Assembly: GCA_013397845.1 (NCBI GenBank)
Contig: VZTG01001729.1
Location: forward strand, 285,984-349,983
Direction: 5' to 3'
Origin: Melanocharis versteri
Taxonomy: Eukaryota > Chordata > Aves > Passeriformes > Melanocharitidae
Length of the DNA stretch: 64,000 nucleotides
A program made the position numbers and the translations under genes. Positions within the stretch are counted from its first letter, which is position 1, and each line of letters begins with the position of its first letter. This document shows positions 48,171-60,180 of the stretch, piece after piece. The notes below the pieces were generated by a model. It saw nothing but the letters and a program-made list of their open reading frames with translations, was not told the DNA's origin and did not search any database.

Positions 48171-48218
48171 CTCAGCTTAAGCTGAGGTTCACAGCCAGGT
48201 TTAGCTTTATCGCTAAAC
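48171..48218 (-). other. Palindrome and adjacent hairpin in the putative 3' UTR
   Basis: CTCAGCTTAAGCTGAG at 48171-48186 is a perfect 16-bp palindrome. Twelve bases further, GTTTAGC (48199-48205) and GCTAAAC (48212-48218) form perfect 7-bp arms around a 6-base loop. Both could fold in the ST8SIA2 transcript or act as DNA sites. Function is unknown. Confidence 0.75.
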
Positions 48219-48228
48219 TAAAACCAAG

Positions 48229-48291
48229 TAAAAAAAAAAAAAGCAAAAAAGAAAAAAAAAAAGGAACCAGTTTAAAAAAAAAAAAAAAAGA
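48229..48291. repeat. Cluster of poly-A runs
   Basis: Three A-runs (about 12, 11 and 16 bases) lie within 63 bases, separated by short G/C-containing spacers. On the minus strand they are T-runs directly upstream of the hairpin pair in transcript order. Confidence 0.85.
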
Positions 48292-49681
48292 CATGAAAGA
48301 AATAATTTTCTGGTGCTGGAAAGAAACATCCCCTCAGTGGCAGATTAGCCCACATTTATCCACTATAATGTTGCTTATACCTTAATCTTAGCCATCTTCA
48401 TCTGACACTAATTAGCAGGCTGGAGGCTCCTATGGGTACAGTAGCTTCTACGGCCCAAAACATGAGTGAGCTCTTCCTCTTACCACTTGAAGCACTCAGC
48501 TTTTAAAGAGACAATGTCAAGTATTTCAGCCCCAAACTGTACACTTTTTAACTTAAAAAACACGGCAGCAGGAGGAGGCCCAGAGGTGATGATACCCAGC
48601 CATGGCAGCAGTGAAGTGCATGCCTGAGGTCCGCCTGTGCAGTGTTATTTACTCTCCCACAAATTAAACCCAAACAGCCCTCGCTGAACCCTGGACTCAC
48701 CTGCATTCTGGCACTGAGTGCTAATTAGGAGACAAACAGAATAAGCTGCAGAGGCAGAAAATGAAACAGAATCATCAGATCAGTCTAGTTGCTTCCTTCA
48801 AAACCCCCCAAAATCAGAGAAAAGCAAATGTGGTTATAAAAAATTCTTTGTATTTCGGGTTCTGTCTGGGAGAAAAAAAAAAAAAAAGGAAAAGATTATT
48901 TCTGTGATGTTCATCACTAGGCAAGCATCCCACCAAGATCCGTCTGACATCCTATTTAACTGTTGGGAGTGAGAGATAATTAGGGCTTGAAAGGACTGAC
49001 AGAGTGGGACTCCAGGAATTCAGCACAGAGTGCTGGTTCTTTGGGGAGAAACTGAAAATAAATTATTTAGACTGGAAAAAGTCCCTTGAAGTCCTGTGGT
49101 CTTTCTGCTTGGCTGGGTCTAGGCCTATCACCCATATTTTGGCAGTTTTTGGAGAGGGAGAGAGGGCAGGCTGCGCAGCAGGCAGCAGTTGGGAATTAGA
49201 GGAATTAGAGCTGGATGTACTCATGGTTTCCACGAGCCCTGACAGATGCTGAGTGTCTTTGTGGCACAGTGGGACACTCAGCACTAATGGTGCTGGTTTG
49301 TGGCAGCAAAGCTCCTTCCTGCCACGCTCCAGCATCTCTGCTCCTTCCTACGTTGCTCCTTGGAAGGAAGAGAAATACACGTTCAGCATCCTCCTCACCA
49401 TCCCCCTGGCCCAACGCCGATGGTCTCGTGCTCTGGGGGCCCTCACACATGTGAGAGTCACTGGGATCAGCTCAGCTCTGCTCCCTGCCATCTCCTGGAG
49501 ACCCAGCTGCAGCCCCGGAGGCTTCTCCCTCACCACTCCGAAGGCCGTGCCCAGCCTGGCGCGCCACGTCTGGATGGATCTGGGCACTGGTCCCTGCTGG
49601 GCAGGACCCGGGTCCTGCTCGGTGCCACGGGCAGTCCCTGGGCTGTGAGAGCCGCCAACAAACCTTCCCTGCCCACCCCGC

Positions 49682-49694
49682 NNNNNNNNNNNNN
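49682..49694. other. Assembly gap of 13 Ns
   Basis: Thirteen consecutive Ns lie in a GC-rich part of the probable ST8SIA2 3' UTR. The true gap length may differ. Confidence 0.95.
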
Positions 49695-50134
49695 CTTCCC
49701 CTCCCCGCCACGAGCACGGGGCCAAGGACGCGCCTCGCTGCCGACGCCCTTGGCCAAACAAACTAACTACCAACCTCGGACCAGTCACGACAAACGGCTC
49801 ACGTTTACCCATCACCTAACATACCCTCAAAAACCAAGGCCACCTGCACACCTTTCGGATGTAAGGCAAACACCCTTCGAGTCCAGCACGCCCCACGGCA
49901 AGGGGCCTTGCCCAGGCCAGTCTTGCCGGACGCTCCCGCATCTCTCCTGCCCCTCCCTTGGTGAACACCGAACAGTTATAATACTCAGGTCAATATATAT
50001 AGGTACCACGTAGATATATTTGTGTCGCTGTCCTGCGCGTTAACGAAGACGACCAACCCCGCCAGGCACCACTCGTCCTTTCTGCCCCCTCCCCTTCCTC
50101 CCGTGGCTGTGCAGGAACGTGGCCGGGGACCATC

Positions 50135-50420
50135 CTACGTGGCCCCATCGCACTCCCCCACAGTCAGCTTCAAGGCTCCTTGCTGGTGCAGCGTCTTTAA
50201 GGCTTTGAACTCCAAGGGCATGGTGTGCGGGCTGGCCTGCGAGGTGTAGCCGTACTTCAGGCTGTCGTAGTAGTGGTACTTGACCGGGTTCTGGTTCTGG
50301 TCCAGGGGAAAGGGCCAGAAGCCGTAGAGATAGATCTGGTTGCAGAAGCGGGTGGCCAGGGTGTACATGAGGAGGCCGGTGGTGGGTCGCTTGATGTGCA
50401 CCTTGTTGGTCAGCCAGTAC
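50135..50420 (-). CDS. ST8SIA2: ST8SIA2 last coding exon (exon 6): catalytic C-terminus
   Basis: The exon completes a Gly codon, then codes for 94 residues and TAG. It begins with YWLTNKVHIK, the end of the polysialyltransferase domain (PSTD). It then carries sialylmotif S (around PTTGLLMYTLATRFC... YGFWPF), motif III (HYYD) and motif VS (ASPHTMPLEF) with the essential His. The cysteine in ATRFC pairs with the motif-L cysteine in this family, and the cysteine in the end ECDGAT forms the second conserved disulfide. The acceptor is CCCTTTGCAG|GTACTGG. All key motif residues are present, so the enzyme should be active if the missing 5' exons are normal. Confidence 0.97.
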
Positions 50421-53219
50421 CTGCAAAGGGACAGGGGAGCCTGTTATTCACCCCGCACACCGAGCTCGTGTCCCGCACGTTCCCTCTCTCCAGCCTCTGA
50501 CTGAGATGTATCGGTGATCCAAAGTGAGAGATTTCTGACTAGCAGAGTTCTCCACGCCAAGAAAAAGCCTCTCTAGGCACTGCATCCTCCTGCTCTCTGC
50601 CTGCTGGTTACATCACACTTGTTGCCATGGCACTGAAGCATCTCATGCCTCGACAATCCTTTATGAAAAACAAATTGCTTGCAACAGTGGCCTTCGGTAC
50701 TTCAGCCTACAATTATCTTCCAATCAACCCCAGAGATCAATACCATAGACCAAAGCATCCACATGTCAAGTAGACTCCAACAACCCCTCGAAGCAGACAC
50801 AGTCGAACACATGCTGATGACTTTCATTGATGAATGAAGATTTTTACTCTGACAGCAAACACGACAGGGCTGGAAAAACATCAGCCTTGGAACAAAGGGT
50901 CACCAGGCTGAAAGAGCTAAAATGCACTGCTGAGTTCCCATTACACCCAGCGACTGCTGCTGTGATCCTGGACCAAGATACATCACCACACTCGGCAGCA
51001 TGAGTCCATCAGACACACAATACGGCACATTGCAATATAAAATGTGAGATATGGAGGTCAGCTGTGCTCGCTGCTGGGAAGCACGTTAGTTTTTATGGGG
51101 GATGGCAAAAAGAACAGGGGAAGGATGTAGGGATGTAGTGGTGCAACAGCAGAAACGGTATCAGCCGTGGTATTTTGGGCTGCTGATAAAAGTTATTGCA
51201 GCATCAACATCCTGTAACATGTTTCCAGCGCCTCGTATTTACTGCAAAGGCAACTTATCTGGTTTGCTCAGCAGGAAAACACTTTCAGAGGAGCAAAATC
51301 AGAAAGCAAAAGATTTGGGGAGGTAGAAGATCTCCCCATCAGGCGCACTCGCTCCTCCCCCAGCACGTCTGATGCCAGCACTGCCCCAGAGCAGGCAGGC
51401 CTGGTGCAGGCAGCACATCCCACTGTGCCGCAGCCTGTCTGAGCCCTTGGATTATTTTTAACAGATGTTTCCAAGGCCTGAGCTCAGGTGAGTGACTGGC
51501 AGCACCTTGGATAAAAGGCACGAGGAAGCAGAGCAGAGCACGTGGCATTTCTGTGCTCTCACCAGACGTTTGGGATCCTGAGCCGGGTCCTGCTGTCGCA
51601 GTGGGGCCCCAGGAAGTGTCTTGCTCCTCATTTGCACTTTCTGCTGGGCTCCTGAGGGTCTGGTGCTCAGACAGCAGGACCCCTTGGGAGAGCTGAGCCT
51701 TAATCCTGCAAATTACCTTTTCACGAAAGCCATTAAAATTTAGCAACCAAGGCACAAAACGTGCGTGCTTGTTCTCTGCCAGATAAGAGAAAAAATTGAC
51801 TTTTCTGGTGAATCAAATTCTGGAAGCAGAGTGACTGCCTCGGCACGTGCAGGAAGGGGACAGGGACAGTTTTTTGGGGTGCCACATCCAGGGGTGTTCG
51901 AGCACATGGGGCTTTAGCAAAGGACAAATATGATGTTTTGGGAAGGAGGTCTTTGCCTGGCTCACGCTGGCATCCAGCATGAAAAAGGAGCAAGAAACTG
52001 GGGGGAAAAGCAGTATCTCAGCGGCACAGCATCAGCATTTTCTGCACTTGCCCAACCACAGGGCTGTGCTGTGGGGACCCAGCAGAGCTCGCTGCAGTGC
52101 CACGGCAACCTGCTCCCACAGGTAGCCATAAAGCAGCCTCCTTGATGAGTTTATGGGTAAGCACATTAGACCCCCTGTGTGCAGAGGGAAATGGGAGATT
52201 ATCACAACTATTTAACACTGTGAATTAGGGTATCCTCATGCAGCAGGGAAGCCACCTGGGAAGAACTGTCAAGCCATATTAACCAGCTGGCTTTCGGGGA
52301 GGACAACTGTCTGGGTTTGTCCCGCAGCTGCTTTAGCCTTAAAACTCTCCTTTTATCAATTTACCAGCTGGAGCACACAAAAAAATACTGGTGACCTTTT
52401 GTCCTCCCAAAATACAAACTTCTGTGTTTTGTTGAGAGGCTGTAAATACTCTATGAACATCCAAGCACCCTGACAGCATGATGAAGTGACTCTTGCACAG
52501 AGGCACAGGACATTCATGTGCCACCAGTTTCATGCACATTAACAATGAGAAAAATGACCTGGGTCAGGCACTTAAGCACCCTATAGACACACGCTATCCT
52601 CTGCAACCCAGCACACACAAAAAACCTTACCAAGATGTACAAGTGTGCACAAGCCACCACCCAAAAACAGCCCTACCACAACCAACCCAGTTGTATCCAC
52701 CTCAGCACATGCAGCTAGTGAGCACTCACTTGATAACACTGGGGTAGGGAACACTGACTATTCATTTTTTTAATAATAAAAATTAAAACCTGGCTCTTTT
52801 GTCTGTATTTCCCTTTGTTGCAAGCAGGGTATTGCAAAAACCTCACTCATGCAGCATTATAAATTCTTGACACAGCTTTGAGAAGGGGTGATGGACTCCA
52901 GGCTGTCCCAGCCCACCCACACAGATGACATAGAACACATAATGCCCAATCCATAAAACAGGCCATGCCACAGCTCCTGCAATTTGTTTCCTGGACAGTG
53001 AAGGTGGGAAATCCTCTGGTGAGGTCTGGGAAATACTTTTTAATGACTGGTTTATGATGGGAGTGTCAGAGCTAGGCAAGATCTTCCTCTTATCTCTCCT
53101 ACCACTGTCCATCTGAGACAGCAACTGCAACCCTGGTGCAGGAGAGAACAGCTGGGGATGGAAATAAAACCTAATTAATTCTGTAAATCCAAATGAGGTT
53201 GTCTGGGCGCACATGGGAT

Positions 53220-53380
53220 GCTGTGTCAACAGCGCACCTTTAATATGCAAGGTCCAGGATTTTAATTAGGAGGAAAGATAATCTCGAAGCAGGCAGTAAT
53301 TATTTTTCGAATTGGCTACACCAATCACCATAACTATTAACTGCAACATTTTATGGAAAGAGACAGCAATTAAAAGAGAA
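53220..53380. promoter_or_regulatory. Candidate intronic regulatory element
   Basis: Contains AATATGCAAG (POU/octamer-like), TTTTAATTAGG and CAGTAATTATTTTT (homeodomain-like), and CCAATCA, all in unique AT-rich sequence. The POU plus homeodomain mixture would suit a neural gene. Inference only. Confidence 0.25.
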
Positions 53381-54189
53381 AAGCAAAGAGCAGTCCTGAA
53401 ACCCAATACCTCTGTTCTAAGAGCTGCTCTCCCAGCGAGGACCTCCTTCAGGAGGTGGTGCTGTGTCTGTAAATAAACCCTCAGGCGTGGATGCAGCTCC
53501 CAAGATAGGCAGGAGCCTGAGCAGGATGTGGCTCAGAAGAGGAACCATGATGTTGTCAGGGAAAAATTGCCTGAGACAGCTCTGGTTTCAGATCATGATA
53601 GTGACAGATGCAAAATGCCATCAGATCTTCAAGGCCATCTTTTGTAAGGAGGCAGCCTACACACAAGCCCTAACACCTTCTTGAACTGAGACTGAAGAAG
53701 AGCAGCCCAGAGAGCCTCATCCTACAGCTGGGAAGTGGTTCTGGTTGCTCCTCATCTCCTCATCCTCAACTGGAGATGATTAGAAGTCTCCTAAGCAGAA
53801 CTGCTGCCAGGTGCCTGACCATCAGTGCGTGCCTCTTGTGAGGGGGCTGCTCTGCAGCCACAGGAATGAAACTGCCGTACTGGGACCTTAAAGCCCAGTG
53901 GGAACACTCTGGAACTGCCCCTAGGAAGCCACGGCTGCCACCCAAGCCAGGGAAGGTGGCAGCCTCCCCACTGCACACCTGGAGCACACGCCCCACCACG
54001 CTGACAGTGCTCATCCTCCCCCAGCACCACCGGATCTGGGGAGAAGAGCCTGGCCTGGATTTGGGCTGGAATGCTGGGGGCAAAACTCCTCCCTGCAGGC
54101 AGCATTCGAGGACTGCTAGAGAGGGTGGGGTCCTGCTTTCTGCTTACCAACCACCTCCTGACACGCCTGAGAAAAACCTAAAATAACTT

Positions 54190-54400
54190 GTACCCTCCAG
54201 GTAAGGGTTAACCCACAGGATAAAATTAACAGAAAATCCATTGCCCTGATGAAATGAATAAAAGACTTAGGTCAATGAAGAAATCAAATTTCAGCAGTAT
54301 CAGCTGCATTATTTCGTGATACAAATCAGAATAGCTGAAATAATGCAATTTCAGACTCTTTTAAAGGAGCTAATTCATAAAAGTGTGATACAAACACAAG
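54190..54400. promoter_or_regulatory. Intronic element with overlapping inverted repeats
   Basis: TGCATTATTTC (54305-54315) and GAAATAATGCA (54337-54347) are perfect 11-bp inverted arms around 21 bases. GTATCA (54297-54302) and TGATAC (54317-54322) form a second, overlapping inverted pair. The 10-mer GTGATACAAA recurs at 54316-54325 and 54385-54394. The surrounding sequence is AT-rich and unique. It may be a paired homeodomain/C/EBP-type binding region or a foldable RNA segment. Confidence 0.3.
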
Positions 54401-57400
54401 CTGTTGTGGAGGTGCTAGTGCTTGACTGGCAGCAGTGTATTATCAGTCTGCCACACACATCCTGCTCCCAGCAATACCCGGGAGAAACCAGGCACAGAAG
54501 CAGAGCGAGTGCCCTGGCTGATGTTGGTGCAGGTGGGGACAGGACCCACTGGTGCTGGTGGGGGACACAGAACACATTCCAATGCTGGGAGGATGAAGCA
54601 CTGGAGCCCAGAGAGTGACTGCTATCCCCCCATTCAGCTTCTTCCAGCCCTTTTCTGTCCAGGTATCGAGCCTGTCACCTCCACCAGCACAGCCAAGAGC
54701 CACGCACAGTGATGAGAGCTGTGCTGGACAAGCAGGAACGGGCATGTCTCCACCCAGATGTTAACACTGACTCCAAAAACTGGAACTGGTGTCAGCTGGG
54801 CTTTATCCACAGGCTGGGCAAAGCCCAAACACCAAACCCGGCTTCCTTGTCCAGACTGGATCCAGACTGTGTGGCCTGGCTCTGGCTTTGCTGACTTGGC
54901 ACAGGTAAATCAATTCTGAGCCATGGATAAAAACCCTCTTCTCCTCCAGGTCTTGAGCTCTGTGATGCCTTTTCAAATACATATGGTACTCAACACCCTC
55001 AAGTTAAAGCATTTCCAAACAGACAGAAAAGGAAAATAATTGAGAATAACCTTATTTCCTTCACTTTCCTTTCTATGCCTCTCCACTTCTTTTGAAAAAG
55101 AAAAGACTAAATCTTCCAGATTAACAGGAACAAATTAACTCTCTTGGGGCCCCAGTGCAGACACACCACAGCTCGGGTTCAATGTGCCTCAAGTGCAGAA
55201 GAGGTGAGGATAATGGCTCACACAAGGATTCTTTTTGCAGGATATCCACTGATCTAACCCACACATGGCTTCATGGGGTGTTCACAGTTCCCCCTCACAT
55301 CCCACTCCAGTCACACACTTGTGGATGGCTGTTTTCTTTCCCTACACCCTACATCTTCTTCCCTTACCTGAGAGCAGGACTACAGTCCTTAAACGATTTG
55401 TTTAATGTTCAGGGGAAGGGCTTTAAGGCATGAGATCCCAGGGCAGGTATTTCAGAGAAGCCCCTGTAAGCATGAAACTCCACAAGGGAGGAAGCATGAA
55501 GTAGCTGGTTTAGAAAACCCACGAGTGGGTGATGCTGGCCAGACACTGCTGGACCCATCTTGAGACAGAGGGTGAGAAAAGCTGAGCTGGGAGGGCTGTG
55601 AAAAGGAAAAGCAGGAGCTTAGGTTTGACGTGTTAGAGAAGAGGAGAGGCTGGGAAGGGATGCAAAAGAGTGCAGCCAAAGCAACAGGTCAGGACAATCA
55701 TCTGCACACACGTCCTGCGTGGCTGCAGGAGAGGCAAAGGATGTGGGAACGGATGTGACATAACGGGGACACAAGGCGAGGGGGGACCAGGCGTGGGTTC
55801 CCACCGCGGCAGATGGATGGGAAAGGCATCGTGCTCTGAAAACTCAGCCAAGGCTCAGCCCCTGTTCGGGTGTGAGGACTCAGGCAGACACCCAAGGCAA
55901 GGTTGAAAGCACCTTGTGGCCTGCCAGGCTGCAGCTCTGAGGGCACGTGGCACCCGGGCCCTGGGCAAGGCGATCGCTGTCCTGAAGGGCGCACGCCAGC
56001 TGTCACAGCTCTTTGGATGCTAAACCTAACGGGAGACCAAGCCAAGGAGCTGGGAGGTTTATTGATTTTTAATTTTTTTTCCTCTCAAGAAGCCCTTAAC
56101 AAAATCTTATGGGAATGGAATTGGTTACTGCCAAGAGACCCTCGTGATGGACACAGTGAGAAGTGCTAGACCAGATTAGACAAAGTGAAACGTGTCCATG
56201 AATTCGCTGCAAGGAGTGACAGACAAACCTCCAGACACATTTATTTTCCCTCTCTTCCTGCATTTCATGTTATTTCTCTAACGAAAGCTGCTTGGCAATA
56301 GGGATTACAAGGCTTTTTGGAGACACTAACAGGTGACTTACAAGGGGCTTGCTTGCACCCCAGCCAGGTGAGGAGCTTGCCAGGCGAATTGCTCAGGAGA
56401 CGTTTTATGGAACCGCTGCGAAGTGAGGCATGCAGACACCCTGAAAAAACACACAGTACTGTCCCCAGGAGCTGGCTCCCTGCCACCAAACTGCTCCCCT
56501 TGCCAGCCCTGGGGTGACTCTGCTTCCTTCTGAGCTCCTCCATTGGAATGCTGAAGGCTCTCTCCCCTCCTGGTGTGAACTGAACCGTGTGAGAAGAGCC
56601 TCCGTCCTGCTGCACCGATTATCCGGAATCAACAGCACAAAAAGCTATCAGCAAACATTTAAAGCACCCTCACAGCTAGAAAGGTGATGTCTCAAATGAT
56701 GCTGTTAAGGACAACAAAACCAAATGCATTTTACTTATCTCAGCAATGCACCCTCTACAAATGCCCCAAAATGCACTGAAAATTATAGGAAAAATGCTCA
56801 ATTGCCACTGAAATGTGTTTTGGTTTGAGGGAAAGCAGAGCAGGACAATAAATACTGTGGTTCAAGGAGGAGTCAAGGGCTCACAAATGTGTTTTGCTGG
56901 GAGTGGAGAAAGAAAAGGCAACGCTTTTGTGGCCAAATTGAAGTTGGCTGAGATGTCAGCCTTTGTGGAAAGTGCTATTCCTTGGAACAAAAAATATAAA
57001 GGGGTGCCTTAGCTGAAAAACTTCCCCCATTTCTCATTTCTTTGTGATTTCCAAATCAACTCAGGGTAGATGATAGAGGGTAGTTTTATCCAAAAAGGGA
57101 GAAGATGGGACCTCTCTGCAACAGCAGCCCACTGCAGCACAGAGGGATGTGCTGCAGGGCTTTGTGGATTATCCATTCTCTGCTGCACACCACATGCCAC
57201 AAAACGTATTTGTTTCACAAATCTCAGATCTGTCAGACGAAAGTGTAGTGCTATGAACTGGCACAGGGAGAGCTGGAGAGACAGAAGATGTTGTTGGAGA
57301 CCATATCCTTCATAGGCAAAAATATGGGATGATCATAGGAATTGGACAGTGTCACAGAAGACAAGTAAGTAAACTCCTAGTGCTTCTGGTCAGTTTGACC

Positions 57401-57719
57401 TGAGGAAGGACTCCTTCACCCCAAACCACATCATATCTATTACCCTGAGCAGATAGTCAAGACAACCCTATTGGTACCTGTGTGACTTCCTACACAGCAC
57501 CAAGAGCATCAGCCACCCCCCTCAGCTGTGCCCAGTTCATTCAGTTCTGCCTGAATCACTCTTAAATCCACCCAAGTCCAAACCTGAGGAGGCTGCACCA
57601 AGGAAAGGGTTAACACGGACTCCAGGCTTCCCCCAGAACCGTACAGCCCTTTGTCCCCCAGCCCTGGGTGACCCCTCTGTGAGCTCCTGGGCCAGGCCAC
57701 AACACACTGGGTCAGTGCT

Positions 57720-57925
57720 GAAGTGCTCCCATCAGTTCTGGCTTTCTGAGAGGGCTGCAGTTTTCATTAGATTAATTGCTAATTAGCAGGCATCCTTGTT
57801 TTCCTGCTGGTAAGTGTGAGAGCAGGAGGGCAGGTCAGGCGGCAGCTCCCTTGGCTTAGAGGGCAATCCCTGACGAGGATTAGCACTGGCCTCTGTGGTT
57901 ATAATTGAATTAGTGCTGTCTCTGT
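57720..57925. promoter_or_regulatory. Candidate intronic element with homeodomain sites
   Basis: CATTAGATTAATTGCTAATTAGCAGG packs at least three TAAT/ATTA cores into 26 bases (57767-57792). More such cores follow at 57903-57913 (ATAATTGAATTAG). The sequence is otherwise GC-moderate and unique. Texture and motif spacing suggest a homeodomain-bound enhancer; this was not tested. Confidence 0.28.
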
Positions 57926-59886
57926 GCTGCCAGGAGCCACCTTCTCCACTGCCCCCAGCACGGTGACCAGCCCAAGGGACAGGATCCAGGTCTTGGCTGG
58001 ATTTCCAACCAGGACCTCAGAGTTTGCCATCAGCATCAGCCACTGTCCAGCCACGTGCTGGTGCCATATTCATCCCCGACACCACCAGCTCCCTTCACGA
58101 GCTTGCTGCTCTGACTGCTCGCATCCCTCTGAGCCCCAGGAGGTTTTGAGAAGCCCAAACCCACGTTCCTTGCCCGGGATCCCAGTAAAGCCCCTAGTTA
58201 CACTAAAACATGTGCAGAAGGAAGACACTTCTCCAAGCCATGGGGGACAGCGGGTGCATTGCTCCGTGGACAAGACAGCACCGAACTCCTGGGCTTCTCC
58301 CAAAATCCCTGCATCTCCTCCAGCCAGGCAGGAACTGCCAGCCACAGGTGGTGGCTCCAACACTGCTCTGCTGGAGCTGCACAGGGACAAGCAGCGTGCC
58401 AGCCAGCCCAGCTGGACCGCAGGGCTGTGACACGGAAAGGCCAGGAAGATGCTGTGAGTTGGAAGATAAGCTCAGCGGCTGAGCTTGTGGAGGCATCCTC
58501 CTCTCCTATGGGAAAGCGATGCCTAACCCTTGCCAATTCCTCTGCAAAGCTTCCTATTGGAAGTTTCTGGCACTGGGAATGGTTGCCAGCACAGGATTAG
58601 CAGCCTGTTGATTTAGAGGGCTTATTACAGGAGCTTAATTCTATTTCGACAGATGAAAGTAAGTCAATTACAGCTAGAAATAGCTCCGAATTTGGGTTGT
58701 GGGATTTTTTTTCTTCCTGTCTTCCCTTTCTGTGAGTTGTGGCATCATTTCCTTCCCTTTCTTTACCTCAAAGCCAGTGTTTTCTGTGAGATGCCTTTCT
58801 GGCCCAGGGAAGCCTCTCACCCAGGCACTTGGGGCAGACGTGGTACTTGCTCATTATTGCTGCCTGTGAGGCACCGTGGCACCACTCCACCCCTCCCAGC
58901 GCCCCAGGCTGCCCTGGAGCCCCTCCTTGGACTTGCTCCTGGCAGAAATGACCCCAAAACCTGTCCCCTACCCACCCCCAGCACTGACACACAACCTGAG
59001 CTGGGACAGGCAACACCCAGCAGGGACCAACTGACCGGCAGAGCTCAGGCTCAGAGGTGTGCAGGAGAACTGCTCAAAGAAATCGAGGAACATTAATGCT
59101 GAGGCTTAGAAATGGGAGCACCAGCTACCCAAGGAAATTCCCATCCTGTGAGATTAATGGGGTCTAGTCAGGATCAGCGGACAACTACCGCCATAAGTCA
59201 TCTCCAGCAAAAGTCACTGTTTGCCTGAACTCCCTAAATGCCTAAGGAATCATGATCTTCCCAGAGAAATAAAGCACAAAAGCAAGGGCCTACCCCATTC
59301 CCAAGTAATTTACATGAAAATCTCCCCCTGGGGCTCTTTTTCTTTTATAACCTCCCCGTCCCCACCATAACTGTGTCTCCTGTACACCTGAAGACGCAAG
59401 CAGAGAGCAGAAAGACCCCTTCCTTTGCTCACAATCACCACCACCTGGCCCTGTTCATCTGATCAGCAGGACCAGACCAGGTCACTCCTCTCCCACCCAG
59501 GCTGGCACATGAGCTCCCTGCCTTGAGGAGCTGTGTCAGACTTGCACGTGTCACTGAAGCAGAGGGTGACAAATCTCATTGCTAGCTCAGTGCACACACC
59601 TTTCTCCAAGGACAGCCCTAACCACAGGCTTGGGAGCTCTGGTGACACCCCAGGAAAGCTGGAAGACGGAGGCTTGGATATTGCTAAAAGCCCTCACACT
59701 CAAACAGCACAGTGGGGAGCCCCTGTTTGCAGGGTGGTCTCCAGTTCTTCTCTAGGGACCATCCACCACCCCATCCTCAGGGTCTGCAGAAAGAAACAAC
59801 TTGTGCTGTTTTCCTCCAGCACCAACCCAGGGATCGCTCTCCAGCTCAGGAAGTGCTGGCTCGGAGCACAGCAGAGAGGCTCTCAC

Positions 59887-60180
59887 CCTCGGACAGCGTG
59901 CAGCAGGCGCAGCGAGGGGTAGGCAGTCCTGACGTTGATGTGGTGCTTCAGAATGAGCTCGTTCACCCACTCCACTCGCTCCTTGCCCCCCTTGGCCATG
60001 AAGGCTGGGATCCAGAGGATGCTGCCGTTGAGGCTGTGCAGGCGCTGCAGCAGCTTCTCCCTCCAGGTCTCGTTCACCAGGTCCTCGAAGGCGCGCTGGA
60101 TCACCGAGGGGTTCATCGTCACCAGGTCTGTCTTCATGCCCACGTCCTGAGAGTACTCCTGGACAGGGGCCAGGTTGCAC
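59887..60180 (-). CDS. ST8SIA2: ST8SIA2 exon 5: core of the catalytic domain
   Basis: This exon supplies 97 complete codons plus parts of split codons at each end. It starts with CNLAPVQEY, the end of sialylmotif L, and continues with KTDLVTMNPSVIQRAFEDLV. A conserved N-glycosylation sequon follows (NETW), then LNGSILWIPAFMAKGGKERV. It ends with the first part of the PSTD (KHHINVRTAYPSLRLLHAVR), the basic surface needed for chain elongation on NCAM. Splice signals are TTTCCCCTTGCAG|GTGCAAC and CCGAGG|GTGAGAG. Relative to the mammalian protein, only a few conservative changes are visible (for example NET for NAT). Confidence 0.97.

Larger units (their letters stand above)
47905..50134 (-). other. 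ST8SIA2: Probable ST8SIA2 3' UTR
   Basis: The segment downstream of the stop has no coding match and reaches two AATAAA signals (minus strand) about 2.2 kb away. It is interrupted by a 13-base N gap at 49682-49694. It includes a 16-bp palindrome (48171-48186) beside a 7-bp-arm hairpin (48199-48218), and three long A-runs on the plus strand (48229-48291), which would be U-runs in the transcript. The extent is inference; other poly(A) sites nearer the stop or further away are possible. Confidence 0.45.
50421..59886 (-). other. ST8SIA2: ST8SIA2 intron 5
   Basis: Donor GTGAGA (59886 downward) and acceptor CCCTTTGCAG (ending at 50421). No further exon or CR1 copy was recognised. Three tracts look like candidate regulatory DNA (53220-53380, 54190-54400 and 57720-57925), and one carries overlapping inverted repeats (54297-54347). 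Confidence 0.85.
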
